Shown in pieces: positions 7,688-15,996 of a DNA stretch of 64,000 nucleotides. Origin of the DNA: Bradyrhizobium algeriense. Lineage in GTDB: Bacteria; Pseudomonadota; Alphaproteobacteria; Rhizobiales; Xanthobacteraceae. The notes under the pieces are model-generated. The model was not told the origin of the DNA. It did no database searches and was given only the letters and a program-made list of their open reading frames with translations. The stretch covers positions 62,001 to 126,000 of the forward strand of contig NZ_PYCN01000007.1 in the NCBI RefSeq assembly GCF_003062295.1, read 5' to 3'. Position numbers and translations under genes: made by a program. Within the stretch, counting starts at the first letter, position 1. Each line of letters opens with the position of its first letter.

Positions 7688-8230
7688 TCACTTGACGTCG
7701 GATGCGACCTGCACCTTCACCATCTTGTCGGGATCGGCCACAGGTTCGCCGCGCTTGATCTTGTCGACCACATCCATGCCCGACGCCACCTCGCCGACCA
7801 CGGTGTACTTCCCGTTCAGCGAGGCGCCTTCGGCGAACATGATGAAGAACTGCGAATTGGCGGAGTTGGGATCGCTCGCACGCGCCATCCCGACGATGCC
7901 GCGCTTGAACGGCACGTTGGAGAACTCGGCCGCCAGGTTCGGATGTTTCGAACCGCCGGTGCCGTTGAAATTCTTGCCGTCGCCGGTCTGCGCCATGAAG
8001 CCCTCGATCACGCGATGGAACGGCACGTTGTTGTAATAGCCCTCGCGCGCCAGAAGCTTGATGCGCTCGGCATGCTGGGGCGCGATGTCGGTCCGCAGCT
8101 TGATCACGATGCGGCCCTTGGTGGTGTCGATCACGATCGCATTCGCCTTGTCGAGATTGGCGGGCAGTGGCTGGGCGATCGCGGGAGCCACAAGGAACAG
8201 CGCGGCGAGAACGGCGAGAATTCGGATCAT
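7688..8230 (-). CDS. ppiA: Exported cyclophilin peptidyl-prolyl isomerase
   Basis: The 180-residue protein has a signal peptide (MIRILAVLAALFLVAPAIAQ) and a cyclophilin domain with FHRVIEGFMAQTGDG and SQFFIMFAEGASLNGKYTVVG. It is the periplasmic counterpart of the cytoplasmic cyclophilin two genes downstream and should help fold exported proteins. It follows coaD by about 60 bases. Confidence 0.93.
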   Translation of the reverse strand: MIRILAVLAALFLVAPAIAQPLPANLDKANAIVIDTTKGRIVIKLRTDIAPQHAERIKLLAREGYYNNVPFHRVIEGFMAQTGDGKNFNGTGGSKHPNLAAEFSNVPFKRGIVGMARASDPNSANSQFFIMFAEGASLNGKYTVVGEVASGMDVVDKIKRGEPVADPDKMVKVQVASDVK

Positions 8231-8291
8231 GAAAGCTCCGGATCGAGAGGTAGTGGACGACGGATGCGGTGAGCGCGCTATTGCGAGAACA

Positions 8292-8789
8292 CTATTGCGA
8301 GAACTTGGCCTTCAGGCTCGCGGCAATCTGGGGCGGCACGAAGGCGGAGAAGTCGCCGCCCATTCCGGCGATCTGGCGCACCAGCGTGGCGGTAATCGGG
8401 CGGACCGCCGGCGACGCCGGAACGAATACCGTGTGCACCTCCGGCGCCATGGCCTCGTTCATGCCGGCGAGCTGCATTTCGTAATCCATATCGGTTCCGT
8501 CGCGCAGCCCGCGAATCATGATCGTAGCGCCGACCTGCCGCGCAGCGGCGACGGTGAGGTTGTCGTAGGTGGTGCAGTCGAAGGCGCAGCCTGCCTGTTG
8601 CGCAATCGGCTCACATACCGCCCGAACCATGTCCAGCCGCTCCTCGGTCGAAAACAGCGGCTTTTTGCCGGAATGGACACCGATGGCGACAATCAGGCGG
8701 TCGCACAACGTCACGGCGTGCCGGAGCACGTCCAGATGGCCGTTGGTGATGGGATCAAATGAACCGGGATAGAGCGCGATACGGGGCAT
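8292..8789 (-). CDS. coaD: Pantetheine-phosphate adenylyltransferase
   Basis: CoaD adenylates 4'-phosphopantetheine to dephospho-CoA, the penultimate step of coenzyme A synthesis. The 165-residue product opens [20 protein letters not shown], with the nucleotidyltransferase motif (the TNGH form of HxGH). [15 protein letters not shown] supplies the phosphate-binding Arg segment. Length and both motifs are standard. It heads the minus-strand run that ends in queA. Confidence 0.97.
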   Translation of the reverse strand: MPRIALYPGSFDPITNGHLDVLRHAVTLCDRLIVAIGVHSGKKPLFSTEERLDMVRAVCEPIAQQAGCAFDCTTYDNLTVAAARQVGATIMIRGLRDGTDMDYEMQLAGMNEAMAPEVHTVFVPASPAVRPITATLVRQIAGMGGDFSAFVPPQIAASLKAKFSQ

Positions 8790-8902
8790 AGACCCCCTCT
8801 ACCCCGACCCGGGCGGCCCGGCAAGCCGAACCCGGTTCCCTGCCGGCCCGGATCGGCCAATGAACCATGAGCCCCGGGCGTCTCCCTGGGCGAGCCGCCA
8901 AT

Positions 8903-9013
8903 GTTTCGTCAGCCACTGGCCGACGAAACAAAACTCGGCCCCGACGAAACCATTTTCGCGGCCGGTGAAGACGGCCGGAAACTTGCGCTGGCTACAAGTC
9001 CACCCAACGAAAC
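8903..9013 (+). promoter_or_regulatory. Cluster of GACGAAAC repeats
   Basis: GTTTCGTC (8903-8910) is the inverted copy of GACGAAAC (8922-8929), which recurs at 8943-8950, 21 bases further on (two helical turns). A near copy, AACGAAAC, lies at 9006-9013. All are upstream of the small exported protein at 9048, which suggests an operator array. A short hairpin, GGGCC-GCAAA-GGCCC (about 9017-9031), precedes its ribosome site AGGGGA. Confidence 0.4.
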
Positions 9014-9047
9014 GACGGGCCGCAAAGGCCCGTGACAGGGGACCGTC

Positions 9048-9305
9048 ATGATCAAGGCTTTTTCCGCAGTCGCTGCTGCTGCCTTCATTGCTGCCGCGCT
9101 GACCGTGCTGCCCGGCTTTGCCCCCCAGGTCGAAGCCAGCGTGCCGCAGGCGCTTGCCAAGGGTGACCGCCTGGATATCCGCACCGTCGGCAAGGATTGC
9201 TCGCAGCAGGCCTGGCCGAATTTCGAGGCATCCTGCCTCCGCGCCGCCGGCTCCAAGTCGGTGGTCCGGGAAGCCCGCCTGGTTACCGCCGACCGCACCC
9301 CGTAA
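9048..9305 (+). CDS. Small exported protein of unknown function
   Basis: The 85-residue product has a signal peptide (residues 1-30, cleavage near VEA-SVP) and a mature part of about 55 residues with two cysteines (KDCSQQ and ASCLRA), probably a disulfide. AGGGGA lies 7 bases before ATG 9048. The mature domain, with GDRLDIRTVGKDC, is not recognised as a named family. A strong hairpin follows at 9347-9379. The repeats upstream suggest dedicated regulation. Confidence 0.7.
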   Translation: MIKAFSAVAAAAFIAAALTVLPGFAPQVEASVPQALAKGDRLDIRTVGKDCSQQAWPNFEASCLRAAGSKSVVREARLVTADRTP

Positions 9306-9346
9306 CGGCGCAGATTTCGTTCCGACTACCTCCAAGGAATCGCAGT

Positions 9347-9379
9347 AATGGCGAGCAGGGATGCCCCCTGCTCGCCATT
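9347..9379. terminator. 14-bp perfect stem-loop between convergent genes
   Basis: AATGGCGAGCAGGG (9347-9360) pairs perfectly with CCCTGCTCGCCATT (9366-9379) around a 5-base loop. It has no T-run, but its place between the converging ends of the small exported gene and the CapA gene suits a transcript end. Confidence 0.5.
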
Positions 9380-9415
9380 GGCGTTCTAACGCCGTTACCG
9401 CTCAATCGGTGGCGC

Positions 9416-10558
9416 TTAACCCGTAGCTGAAGCCACTACGAGCTGCCGTTCGGCATCAAAGATGACCCTTGTCCCGAACTTCTGACATTCCCGATCGAGT
9501 CTCTGCTGGATCCATTCAACGTCCCGCCACGGTGGAATGGAGAGCCGAAAGTTCTTGATCTGCAGAGGAACCAGTTTGAGCGCATGGAGGCATCCGCTAG
9601 CCGGATCCAGATCGGCGAAATACATCAGCGCGAGGTCGTCACGGTAGCGCTCGTAACCAGGAATCCCTTCATAGTCGTTCAGAAAATCGCCACAGCCATA
9701 GAGAATGAGACGATCTCGATAGATTTCGATCGCTCTCGGATGATGCGAAGAATGCCCGTGAACGATCGACACGCCTGCCTTGTCGATGAGGGCCCGGGCC
9801 AAAATCGCCTGCTGATCCGGAATGTGATATCCCCAATTGGATCCCCAATGGATCGAAACGACGACGAGATCGCCCGGCCTCCTCCGCGCCATGACCTGGT
9901 CAGCGACCTCCAACGCGCTCGCCTCGCACAGGTCAGGCAGCAAGTTGATGCCTGGAGCGTCTGGCGTCGCAGCCCACTCGAGCGGAATGCCGCTCGATGT
10001 CGATCCGAACGAAAAGATCAGGAGCCGCGCTTTGACAAGGTTAAGCACCGCGGGTGCGCGCGTTTCGCGATCGTTGCGTCCTGCGCCTGTCGCCTTGACG
10101 TTGAGTTTCTGCAGGGTCGTCAGCGTCTCAAGCAGGCCGGCGCGGCCCCAGTCGAGCACATGGTTGTTAGCCAATACACAGCAGTCGATCTTGGCGGCCG
10201 CGAGACATTCTGCATTCTCGGGGCTCATGCGGTAGTTGATGCCCTTGCGCGCGCGGTCGTTGCTGCGGGTGACAGCCGTTTCGAGATTGATGATCCGCGC
10301 GTCAGGCTGCATCCGCTCCAGTTGGTCCAATGCAGCACCCCAAACATAGGACGACCCGTTGCGCCGTGGAATGGGCCCGTTTGCCTGCTCGGCGAGCAGC
10401 ACGTAGCTCTCCGCCGATCGCATGTAATGTTCGTAAATCTCGGGGCTGCAGGGATGCGCCAGCACCTGGTCGATACCGCGGCCGCACATGACATCTCCGC
10501 ATAGAAAGAGCCGCACCGAGTTCCGGTGCGCAGCCGGTAATTGTCTTTCCGCGGGCAT
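9416..10558 (-). CDS. CapA-family metallophosphatase-like protein
   Basis: The 380-residue product carries the CapA (PGA_cap) signatures FLCGDVMCGRGID, IINLETAVT, VLANNHVLDWG and IVHGHSSHHPRAIEI, a calcineurin-like fold with metal ligands. CapA proteins take part in poly-gamma-glutamate capsule export in Bacillus, but many homologues have no known substrate. No signal peptide or membrane segment is visible here, unlike classic CapA. It lies 23 bases after the metallo-beta-lactamase-fold gene and is probably co-transcribed with it. Confidence 0.88.
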   Translation of the reverse strand: MPAERQLPAAHRNSVRLFLCGDVMCGRGIDQVLAHPCSPEIYEHYMRSAESYVLLAEQANGPIPRRNGSSYVWGAALDQLERMQPDARIINLETAVTRSNDRARKGINYRMSPENAECLAAAKIDCCVLANNHVLDWGRAGLLETLTTLQKLNVKATGAGRNDRETRAPAVLNLVKARLLIFSFGSTSSGIPLEWAATPDAPGINLLPDLCEASALEVADQVMARRRPGDLVVVSIHWGSNWGYHIPDQQAILARALIDKAGVSIVHGHSSHHPRAIEIYRDRLILYGCGDFLNDYEGIPGYERYRDDLALMYFADLDPASGCLHALKLVPLQIKNFRLSIPPWRDVEWIQQRLDRECQKFGTRVIFDAERQLVVASATG

Positions 10559-10581
10559 GAAATACTGCTCCGGTGTCCGCG

Positions 10582-11589
10582 TCAGGCGTGGGATCCCGCG
10601 AATGCTGCCATCACCTCGGCCAGCATCCGCTCCTGCTCTCCCGAATAGCGCGGAGAAAAGTGAAACGGCTCGACGCGGCGCACATCGGCCTCCCGCGCAA
10701 TTTCTCCGGCAGCCGTGGTTGTAAGGTGGCCCCGGTCCCTCGCCAATCCGGCGTCCGCTCCGGCAAAGGCGGCCTCAATAAAGAGGATGTCGGCGTGCTC
10801 AACGAGCGCTACGATGGCGGCACGATTGGCCGGCGTGTCGGCGACATCGGTAACATAGGCAATTTTCTGACCGGCAGCGACCGTCAAGAGATCGCGCAGG
10901 CTGCCAAGCGGTACAAGACGATCATCCGACGTCGCCGGTCCGTCGATATGGACCAAATGATCGTCTGCGCGATGCTCGACAACGGCCTTCTTGAGGGAGC
11001 GCAACCACGGACCAACGGGAAGTCCGCGCTCCGACAATCGGTTCTTCCAGATGTTCACATGCGCCGCTTCCTGCAGGGCAAAGGCAAGGCAGGGCGTGCC
11101 GTGTTCAAGGATCGCGGCCGACACGCGATGGGTCGGCTCGTCGCAGAGCACGCCGGCAAGGTTTTTGTGCGAGACTGATGGCTCCGCGGCAAACGCCTTC
11201 TTCAGGCGGAACCGCGTGGAGGACATGGAACTCGGCGTTTCGAATTCGCTCACAACGAAAACAAGATCGCAAGGATAGGTTTCGACCAGATTCCATCGAT
11301 AGGCCTGAAGCTTGTGAAAGACCCGCTCCGCGAAGCCGGGCGGACCGTAGAGCTGCACCGTTTTCTCGCGCCCGACCAGCAAACGGAGCAGATGGTCGAA
11401 GCCAACGAAATGATCGATATGCGCATGCGAGACGAAGATTTGGTCGACACGTCGTATCTTCCGCGCTGACAGAGAAGAGATTTCTCCGACATCGAACAGC
11501 AGGCTGTGCTTTTCGAACAGCGTCTCCACATAGATCGTCGGGTCGCCATAGCGACCGTTGACGAGGCTCGGATGGAAGATCGGTCGCAT
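10582..11589 (-). CDS. MBL-fold metal-dependent hydrolase (RNase Z-like)
   Basis: The HxHxDH metal site is clear at residues 55-60 (SHAHIDHFVGFDHLL), with further ligands in YVTDVAD and the C-terminal PFHFSPRY. The order of motifs recalls RNase Z/ElaC-type enzymes, but the protein has a distinct insert near residues 100-190. No signal peptide is present. It is upstream of, and tightly spaced with, the CapA-family gene, so the two form a hydrolase pair of unknown substrate. It is not assigned as the tRNA 3' processing enzyme. Confidence 0.85.
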   Translation of the reverse strand: MRPIFHPSLVNGRYGDPTIYVETLFEKHSLLFDVGEISSLSARKIRRVDQIFVSHAHIDHFVGFDHLLRLLVGREKTVQLYGPPGFAERVFHKLQAYRWNLVETYPCDLVFVVSEFETPSSMSSTRFRLKKAFAAEPSVSHKNLAGVLCDEPTHRVSAAILEHGTPCLAFALQEAAHVNIWKNRLSERGLPVGPWLRSLKKAVVEHRADDHLVHIDGPATSDDRLVPLGSLRDLLTVAAGQKIAYVTDVADTPANRAAIVALVEHADILFIEAAFAGADAGLARDRGHLTTTAAGEIAREADVRRVEPFHFSPRYSGEQERMLAEVMAAFAGSHA

Positions 11590-11792
11590 CGCAAGCTACT
11601 CCGCCGCAGCGGGTTTTCCACGCATCTTGTGCGTCACTCTGGTTTAACCGCGCAAAGCCCCTTTTGTTTGCGGGCCCGATTTTGGTCCATGTGCGATGAA
11701 CTTCCCGGATCTAGTAAGAGTTACCTGATTTTGCATCTGGGAGAGCTCGCCAGGCCCGAGCCGGTATCTCCTGCAGCCTGATGGAGACAGCC

Positions 11793-12242
11793 ATGAAGCT
11801 CGTTTCAAACGCCTTCGCCGACAAAGCGGCCATTCCTCGACGCTTCACCTGCGATGGAGAAAACTTGTCGCCGCCCTTGCAATGGTCCGGCGCGCCGGCC
11901 GGAACGCGAAGTTTCGTCCTGCTGTGCAACGATCCCGATGCGCCCGCTGGCACATGGCATCATTGGGCGGTCTACGATCTTCCGCCAGTGCTAACGGAGC
12001 TTGCGGACGGCGCCGCGCAGAACATGAAAATGAAGCAGGCGGTCAACGATTTTCGGAAAGTGGGCTATGGCGGCCCGTGTCCACCTCATGGCCATGGACC
12101 TCATCATTATCATTTCCGGTTGCTCGCCCTCTCGACGGACCATCTTCCGGCAAAAGCCGATGCGTCCTGCCGTGAAATTGAGCGAGAGGCGCGTCAGCAC
12201 ACGATCGCAGAAGCTATCCTCGTCGGTCAGTACGAGAGATAG
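11793..12242 (+). CDS. YbhB/YbcL-type phosphatidylethanolamine-binding protein
   Basis: The 149-residue product belongs to the PEBP (Raf kinase inhibitor-like) family. DNA-encoded motifs are LSPPLQWSGAPAGTRSFVLL, DPDAPAGTWHHWAVYDLP and GPCPPHGHGPHHYHFRLLAL (the GxxxPxxxxxHRYxF-type block). ATG 11793 has GGAG 6 bases upstream, so it is preferred over 11781. Bacterial members are cytoplasmic with poorly known roles. It is divergent from the MBL-fold gene, with a 200-base gap between them. Confidence 0.9.
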   Translation: MKLVSNAFADKAAIPRRFTCDGENLSPPLQWSGAPAGTRSFVLLCNDPDAPAGTWHHWAVYDLPPVLTELADGAAQNMKMKQAVNDFRKVGYGGPCPPHGHGPHHYHFRLLALSTDHLPAKADASCREIEREARQHTIAEAILVGQYER

Positions 12243-12325
12243 GCCGGCAGAATTGGCGTTCTGACCATCGTTCCCGTTTCCCGTCGGCCCCGATACTTAT
12301 GCTTGCGCGAATTCTTCCGCCTGCC

Positions 12326-13108
12326 TCAGGGGCGCGATTTCGTCTTGCCGGACGGTCGCGTCGCGCTTCTGCCTGCTGCTTCCGGCTTGCCGACACGCTT
12401 CAGCACCGATGTCACCACGTATCGGCCGGCTGGATGGGTGCTTTCCGATATCTCGAACAGGCGGCCCTGCGAATCCAGGTATCGCCTGATAACTTCGAGC
12501 GCGGGCGACCCCGCTTCCGCTCCCAGCGCCTTGGCAAACTCGTTCGGGATCACGGTCGCCGCAACGGTTTGGTGCACTTCGGAGGCGATCACGCCGTAAC
12601 TGTCCGCGATCATGTCGCAGACCAGGCGGCGATCCTTCCGGATATCGCTCACGGCATCCGCATAGCTTTCTTCGACATAGCAATCGACCCAGGCCAATGG
12701 CGGACTCTTAGGCTTTGTCGATGCGCGGACGTAGGCGATCCGCAGCCAGCGCGAGCCCGGCTGACAACCAAAACGCCGCGCCGCCTTGCGATCCATCACG
12801 ACGGTGTCGATGCTTCTGATGTCGCGATCCGTCGCCGCAGCCAGCGCCACGAGATCGCTCAATGAGCCGAGCGTCTGCTGAAAACTCTCCTGCGGACGTT
12901 CGCGCGTCTCAACCCGCGTGCCGGAACCTTTGCGGCGCGAAACCGCCCCGAGTTCGGTGAGCCGCCGCATCGCCGCACGCACGGTCTGCCGGCTGACATC
13001 GTAGCGCGCGGCAAGCTCCAGCTCGGTCGGTATCATGCCGCCGACGGGGTATTGGCCCCGGTGGATCGCCTCCAGCAGATCGCGGGCGATATCCTCGTAA
13101 ATTGGCAT
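12326..13108 (-). CDS. GntR-family regulator with UTRA domain
   Basis: An N-terminal winged helix (IYEDIARDLLEAIHRGQYPV, then ELAARYDVSRQTVRAAMRRL) is followed by a UTRA ligand-binding domain (HutC/FadR-like, about 160 residues). An in-frame GTG at 13165 would start inside a genomic repeat, so MPIYEDI at 13108 is taken as the start. It is divergent from the lyase/Bug transporter pair and very probably controls them through the palindrome at 13281-13307. The effector is unknown and is likely a metabolite of that pathway. Confidence 0.88.
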   Translation of the reverse strand: MPIYEDIARDLLEAIHRGQYPVGGMIPTELELAARYDVSRQTVRAAMRRLTELGAVSRRKGSGTRVETRERPQESFQQTLGSLSDLVALAAATDRDIRSIDTVVMDRKAARRFGCQPGSRWLRIAYVRASTKPKSPPLAWVDCYVEESYADAVSDIRKDRRLVCDMIADSYGVIASEVHQTVAATVIPNEFAKALGAEAGSPALEVIRRYLDSQGRLFEISESTHPAGRYVVTSVLKRVGKPEAAGRSATRPSGKTKSRP

Positions 13109-13140
13109 GTCGAACAGTTCTCGGCGTGGGGCGTTCCCTA

Positions 13141-13242
13141 TAGCGTTTTCGAGCGAAGTGGACACCGGTTGGCGTCAAGAAAACGCGTCAAAACAAGAAT
13201 CTAGAGCCCGGTTCTGACCCATCAGAACCGAAAAGGCTCTAG
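13141..13242. repeat. Dispersed repeat: TAGCGTTTTCGAGCGAAGTGG unit plus TCTAGAGCC palindrome
   Basis: The first half (13141-13195) begins TAGCGTTTTCGAGCGAAG and ends GAAAACGCGTCAAA; related pieces occur at 39944-39975 and, inverted, at 43448-43520. The second half is a palindrome with outer arms CTAGAGCC / GGCTCTAG and inner arms CGGTTCTGA / TCAGAACCG (13201-13242). It covers the apparent upstream extension of the GntR gene. Confidence 0.7.
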
Positions 13243-13270
13243 CACGGCTTCGGCGGCCCCGCATCCGCGC

Positions 13271-13313
13271 TTGACAAATTTGTACGTATTAATCATATGG
13301 CCGTACATATTAA
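13271..13313 (+). promoter_or_regulatory. Promoter and GntR operator of the lyase gene
   Basis: TTGACA (13271-13276), 17 bases, then CATATG (13294-13299) make a strong promoter facing the lyase gene. The inverted repeat TGTACG (13281-13286) / CGTACA (13302-13307) brackets the -10 element. The larger unit GTACNTATTAA is also directly repeated at 13282 and 13303, 21 bases apart. The divergent GntR protein is the obvious candidate to bind here. Confidence 0.6.
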
Positions 13314-13332
13314 CGGCGAGTGAAACAGGCGC

Positions 13333-14682
13333 ATGGCCAGCACCATCTTCGACAGCGTCCTCTATCGCGACGTGTTCTCGACGCCGGCCATGCGGGCAGT
13401 GTTTTCCGACGAGGCTCAGCTCAGGGCCTATGTGCAGGCCGAAGTGGCGCTTGCCGTGGCCCAGGGCGAAGCCGGCGTGATTCCGCAGGAGGCGGCACGG
13501 GAGATCGCGCGCCAGGCTCCGATGATCGTGCTTGATAGCGAGCAGTTGAAACGCGACACCGAGAACGTCGGCTATCCCATCGTCGGCCTGGTGCGCCAGC
13601 TCTCGCAGCACTTGGGCGAAGCCGGCCGCTACGTGCATTGGGGCGCGACCACCCAGGACATCATGGACACGGCGACGGTGCTGCAACTGCGCGAAGCGGT
13701 GGCGCTGATCGAAGCCCAGCTCGCCGAGGTCATGGCCACGCTCGCCGGTCTCGCCCGCCTCCATCGCGACACGCCGATGGCAGGGCGAACCCATCTTCAG
13801 CAGGCCCTCCCGATCACGTTCGGGCACAAGGTTGCGATCTGGCTCTCGGCGCTGCAGCGCTCGGCCGATCGGCTCGAACAAGCCAAGCCTCGCGCGCTTC
13901 AGGCGCAGCTCGGCGGCGCAGTGGGTACGCTGGCCTCACTCGGCAAACGTGGACTGGATGTGCGCGCCGGCTACGCGCGCGCCCTCGGTCTCATTGAGCC
14001 TGACATCACCTGGCACGTCGCCCGCGACGGGCTGGTCGAACTGGTTCAGACGCTTGCCGTGATCTGCGGCGCGCTCGGCAAGATCGGCTATGACGTCATG
14101 ATCTTGATGGCGACCGAGATCGGCGAGGTATTCGAGCCCTTCTCCTCGCATCGCGGCGCGTCCTCTACCATGCCGCAGAAGCGCAATCCGATCTCGTCGG
14201 AAATTCTGCTGGCCAACGCAAAGATGTCCCGCGACGCCGCTTCGCTGATGCTCGACGCCATGGTGCAGGATCTCGAGCGCGCCACGGGCCCCTGGCACTG
14301 CGAATGGCTCGCATTGCCCCAAGTCTGTCTTCTCACGTCCGGATCGCTGGCGCAGGCGCAATTCATGCTTTCGGGCCTGATCGTCGATCAGGCGGCGATG
14401 AAGCGAAACCTCGATTCCACGCGCGGGCTGATCGTCGCCGAGGCGGTCATGATGGGGCTCGCGCCCGTGCTTGGCCGCCAGCTCGCGCATGATGAGGTCT
14501 ATGCCGCCTGCCGCGACGCGTTCGACCGTGGCGACGCGCTCCTTGAGGCATTGCTGCGGCGTCCGGCGATCGCATCCGCCCTGCCCCACGATCGGCTCGC
14601 CGCCTTGTGCGAACCGTCCAACTATCTCGGAACGGCCGGGGCGATGGTGGACCGCGTGCTCGCGCGTCAAATCAAACGATAA
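13333..14682 (+). CDS. Fumarase/adenylosuccinate lyase superfamily enzyme (PcaB-like)
   Basis: The 449-residue product has the superfamily signature SSTMPQKRNPISSE (near residues 275-288) and HWGATTQDIMDTA (near residues 97-109). The fold is that of adenylosuccinate lyase and 3-carboxy-cis,cis-muconate cycloisomerase. The general resemblance is closer to the cycloisomerase (PcaB) branch, but no protocatechuate genes are nearby. Its neighbours, a GntR regulator and a Bug-type binding protein, suggest breakdown of an imported organic acid. The exact substrate is not determinable. Confidence 0.85.
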   Translation: MASTIFDSVLYRDVFSTPAMRAVFSDEAQLRAYVQAEVALAVAQGEAGVIPQEAAREIARQAPMIVLDSEQLKRDTENVGYPIVGLVRQLSQHLGEAGRYVHWGATTQDIMDTATVLQLREAVALIEAQLAEVMATLAGLARLHRDTPMAGRTHLQQALPITFGHKVAIWLSALQRSADRLEQAKPRALQAQLGGAVGTLASLGKRGLDVRAGYARALGLIEPDITWHVARDGLVELVQTLAVICGALGKIGYDVMILMATEIGEVFEPFSSHRGASSTMPQKRNPISSEILLANAKMSRDAASLMLDAMVQDLERATGPWHCEWLALPQVCLLTSGSLAQAQFMLSGLIVDQAAMKRNLDSTRGLIVAEAVMMGLAPVLGRQLAHDEVYAACRDAFDRGDALLEALLRRPAIASALPHDRLAALCEPSNYLGTAGAMVDRVLARQIKR

Positions 14683-14713
14683 ACAAAACAATCAACACTG
14701 GGAGGATCTCTTC

Positions 14714-15709
14714 ATGGCGTCGCGAACTCTCGACCGCCGCGCAGTTACTCTTGGTCTGGCAGGCGCACTTTGCATTCCATCGATCCTGCGCGCCCAGACG
14801 AACTACCCGGACAGGCCGATCACCGTCATCGTGCCGTTTGCCGCCGGCGGGCCGACCGATGCCATCGCGCGCATCTATGCCGAATTCCTTTCGCGCGACC
14901 TCGGACAAACGCTGGTGATCGAAAACGTCGCCGGCGCGGGCGGAACGATCGGGTCGACCAGGGCCGCGCGCGCGACGCCCGACGGCTATACGATCCAGAT
15001 CGGCCAGGCCGGCACGCACGTGTCGAGTGTCGGGCTTTACAAGAACCTGCGCTACAACCCGATCACGGACTACGAACATCTCGGACTGCTCGGCGACCTT
15101 CCGCAGGTGCTGATCGTCAAGCGCGACCTTCCGCCTGATAACTTCAAGGCATTCGTGGAGTATGTCCGCGCCAACGAGGCCAAGCTCAATGCCGGCACGG
15201 CCGGGCCCGGCTCGTCGGCCCACATGGGCGCAGCGATGCTCAATGTACGGCTCGGCACCAAGGTCAATCTGGTCTCCTATCGCGGAACGGGCCCTGCGAT
15301 GAACGATCTCATCGCGGGTCAGATCGATTACATGGTGGAAGTGTCGCTCACGGCGCTGGCCCAGATTCAGGCGAAAACCGTGCGGCCGCTGGCGGTGTTC
15401 CGGTCGGCGCGGATTTCCACTCTGCCTGATGTGCCTTCCACCAACGAGTTCGGCGTCGACGGCCTCGACTTCCCGGTCTGGCTCGGATTCCTGGCGCCGA
15501 AGGGAACGCCGCAACCGATCGTGGAGCGCTTGAACGCCTCGATCCGCAAGGCCACCCAGGATGCGAACCTGCGCGGGCGCCTCGCCCCGCTCGGCCTGGA
15601 AATGCCAGAAGAAGCGACCAACACTCCAACCGGCTTCCGCAACTACGTCCAGTCGGAAATCAATCGCTGGGTGCCGCTGATCCAGAAGGCGGGCTTGACC
15701 ATCGAGTGA
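14714..15709 (+). CDS. Bug/TctC-family periplasmic substrate-binding protein
   Basis: ATG 14714 has GGAGGA 7 bases upstream and gives a 331-residue protein. The signal contains LDRRAVTLGLAG, a twin-arginine-like motif. The Bug signature follows: YPDRPITVIVPFAAGGPTD, LVIENVAGAGGTIG, and later GSSAHMGAAML and FLAPKGTPQP. These proteins bind carboxylates or amides for TTT-type (TctABC) transporters or for sensing. No TctA or TctB gene is in the window, so it would share membrane partners encoded elsewhere. It starts 31 bases after the lyase gene, so they are probably one operon. Confidence 0.92.
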   Translation: MASRTLDRRAVTLGLAGALCIPSILRAQTNYPDRPITVIVPFAAGGPTDAIARIYAEFLSRDLGQTLVIENVAGAGGTIGSTRAARATPDGYTIQIGQAGTHVSSVGLYKNLRYNPITDYEHLGLLGDLPQVLIVKRDLPPDNFKAFVEYVRANEAKLNAGTAGPGSSAHMGAAMLNVRLGTKVNLVSYRGTGPAMNDLIAGQIDYMVEVSLTALAQIQAKTVRPLAVFRSARISTLPDVPSTNEFGVDGLDFPVWLGFLAPKGTPQPIVERLNASIRKATQDANLRGRLAPLGLEMPEEATNTPTGFRNYVQSEINRWVPLIQKAGLTIE

Positions 15710-15715
15710 TGCCTG

Positions 15716-15802
15716 TGCGCAGCCCGGGCGAAGCGAAATCCGGGACCCGTCATCGGGCACGCGCATTCGCGCGACCCGTTGCTCCAGCCAGGCTGCGGCT
15801 AG
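15716..15802. repeat. Degenerate half copy of the GTAGCCCGG repeat family
   Basis: AGCCCGGGCGAAGCGAAATCCGGG resembles one arm of the repeats at 34493 and 51676, and GCGCATTCGCGCGACCCGTTG matches part of the copy at 17546-17668. The opposite arm (AGCCAGGCTGC) is eroded. The rest of the 287-base gap shows nothing else. Confidence 0.5.
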
Positions 15803-15996
15803 CTGTTGGCGTTCCTCCAATGCAACGCGCCCTGCCAAAAGCGAACCAGGACACACGAGCTGCATGCAGGACGGCACCCTGGCCTCAATCTGGTTCCATA
15901 CCAGAATGAATCCGTCCCCTTGCCGGATTTGAGCCGCATTGTGACCCAGGTCACGGCCAAAGATCGTTTCCGCGGGGGCGCAACTCCGGGGTTCTC

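Noticed and set aside
13109-13165. Longer GntR regulator start at 13165
   Set aside because: It starts in the dispersed repeat GCGTTTTCGAGCGAAG; MPIYEDI at 13108 is the family start.
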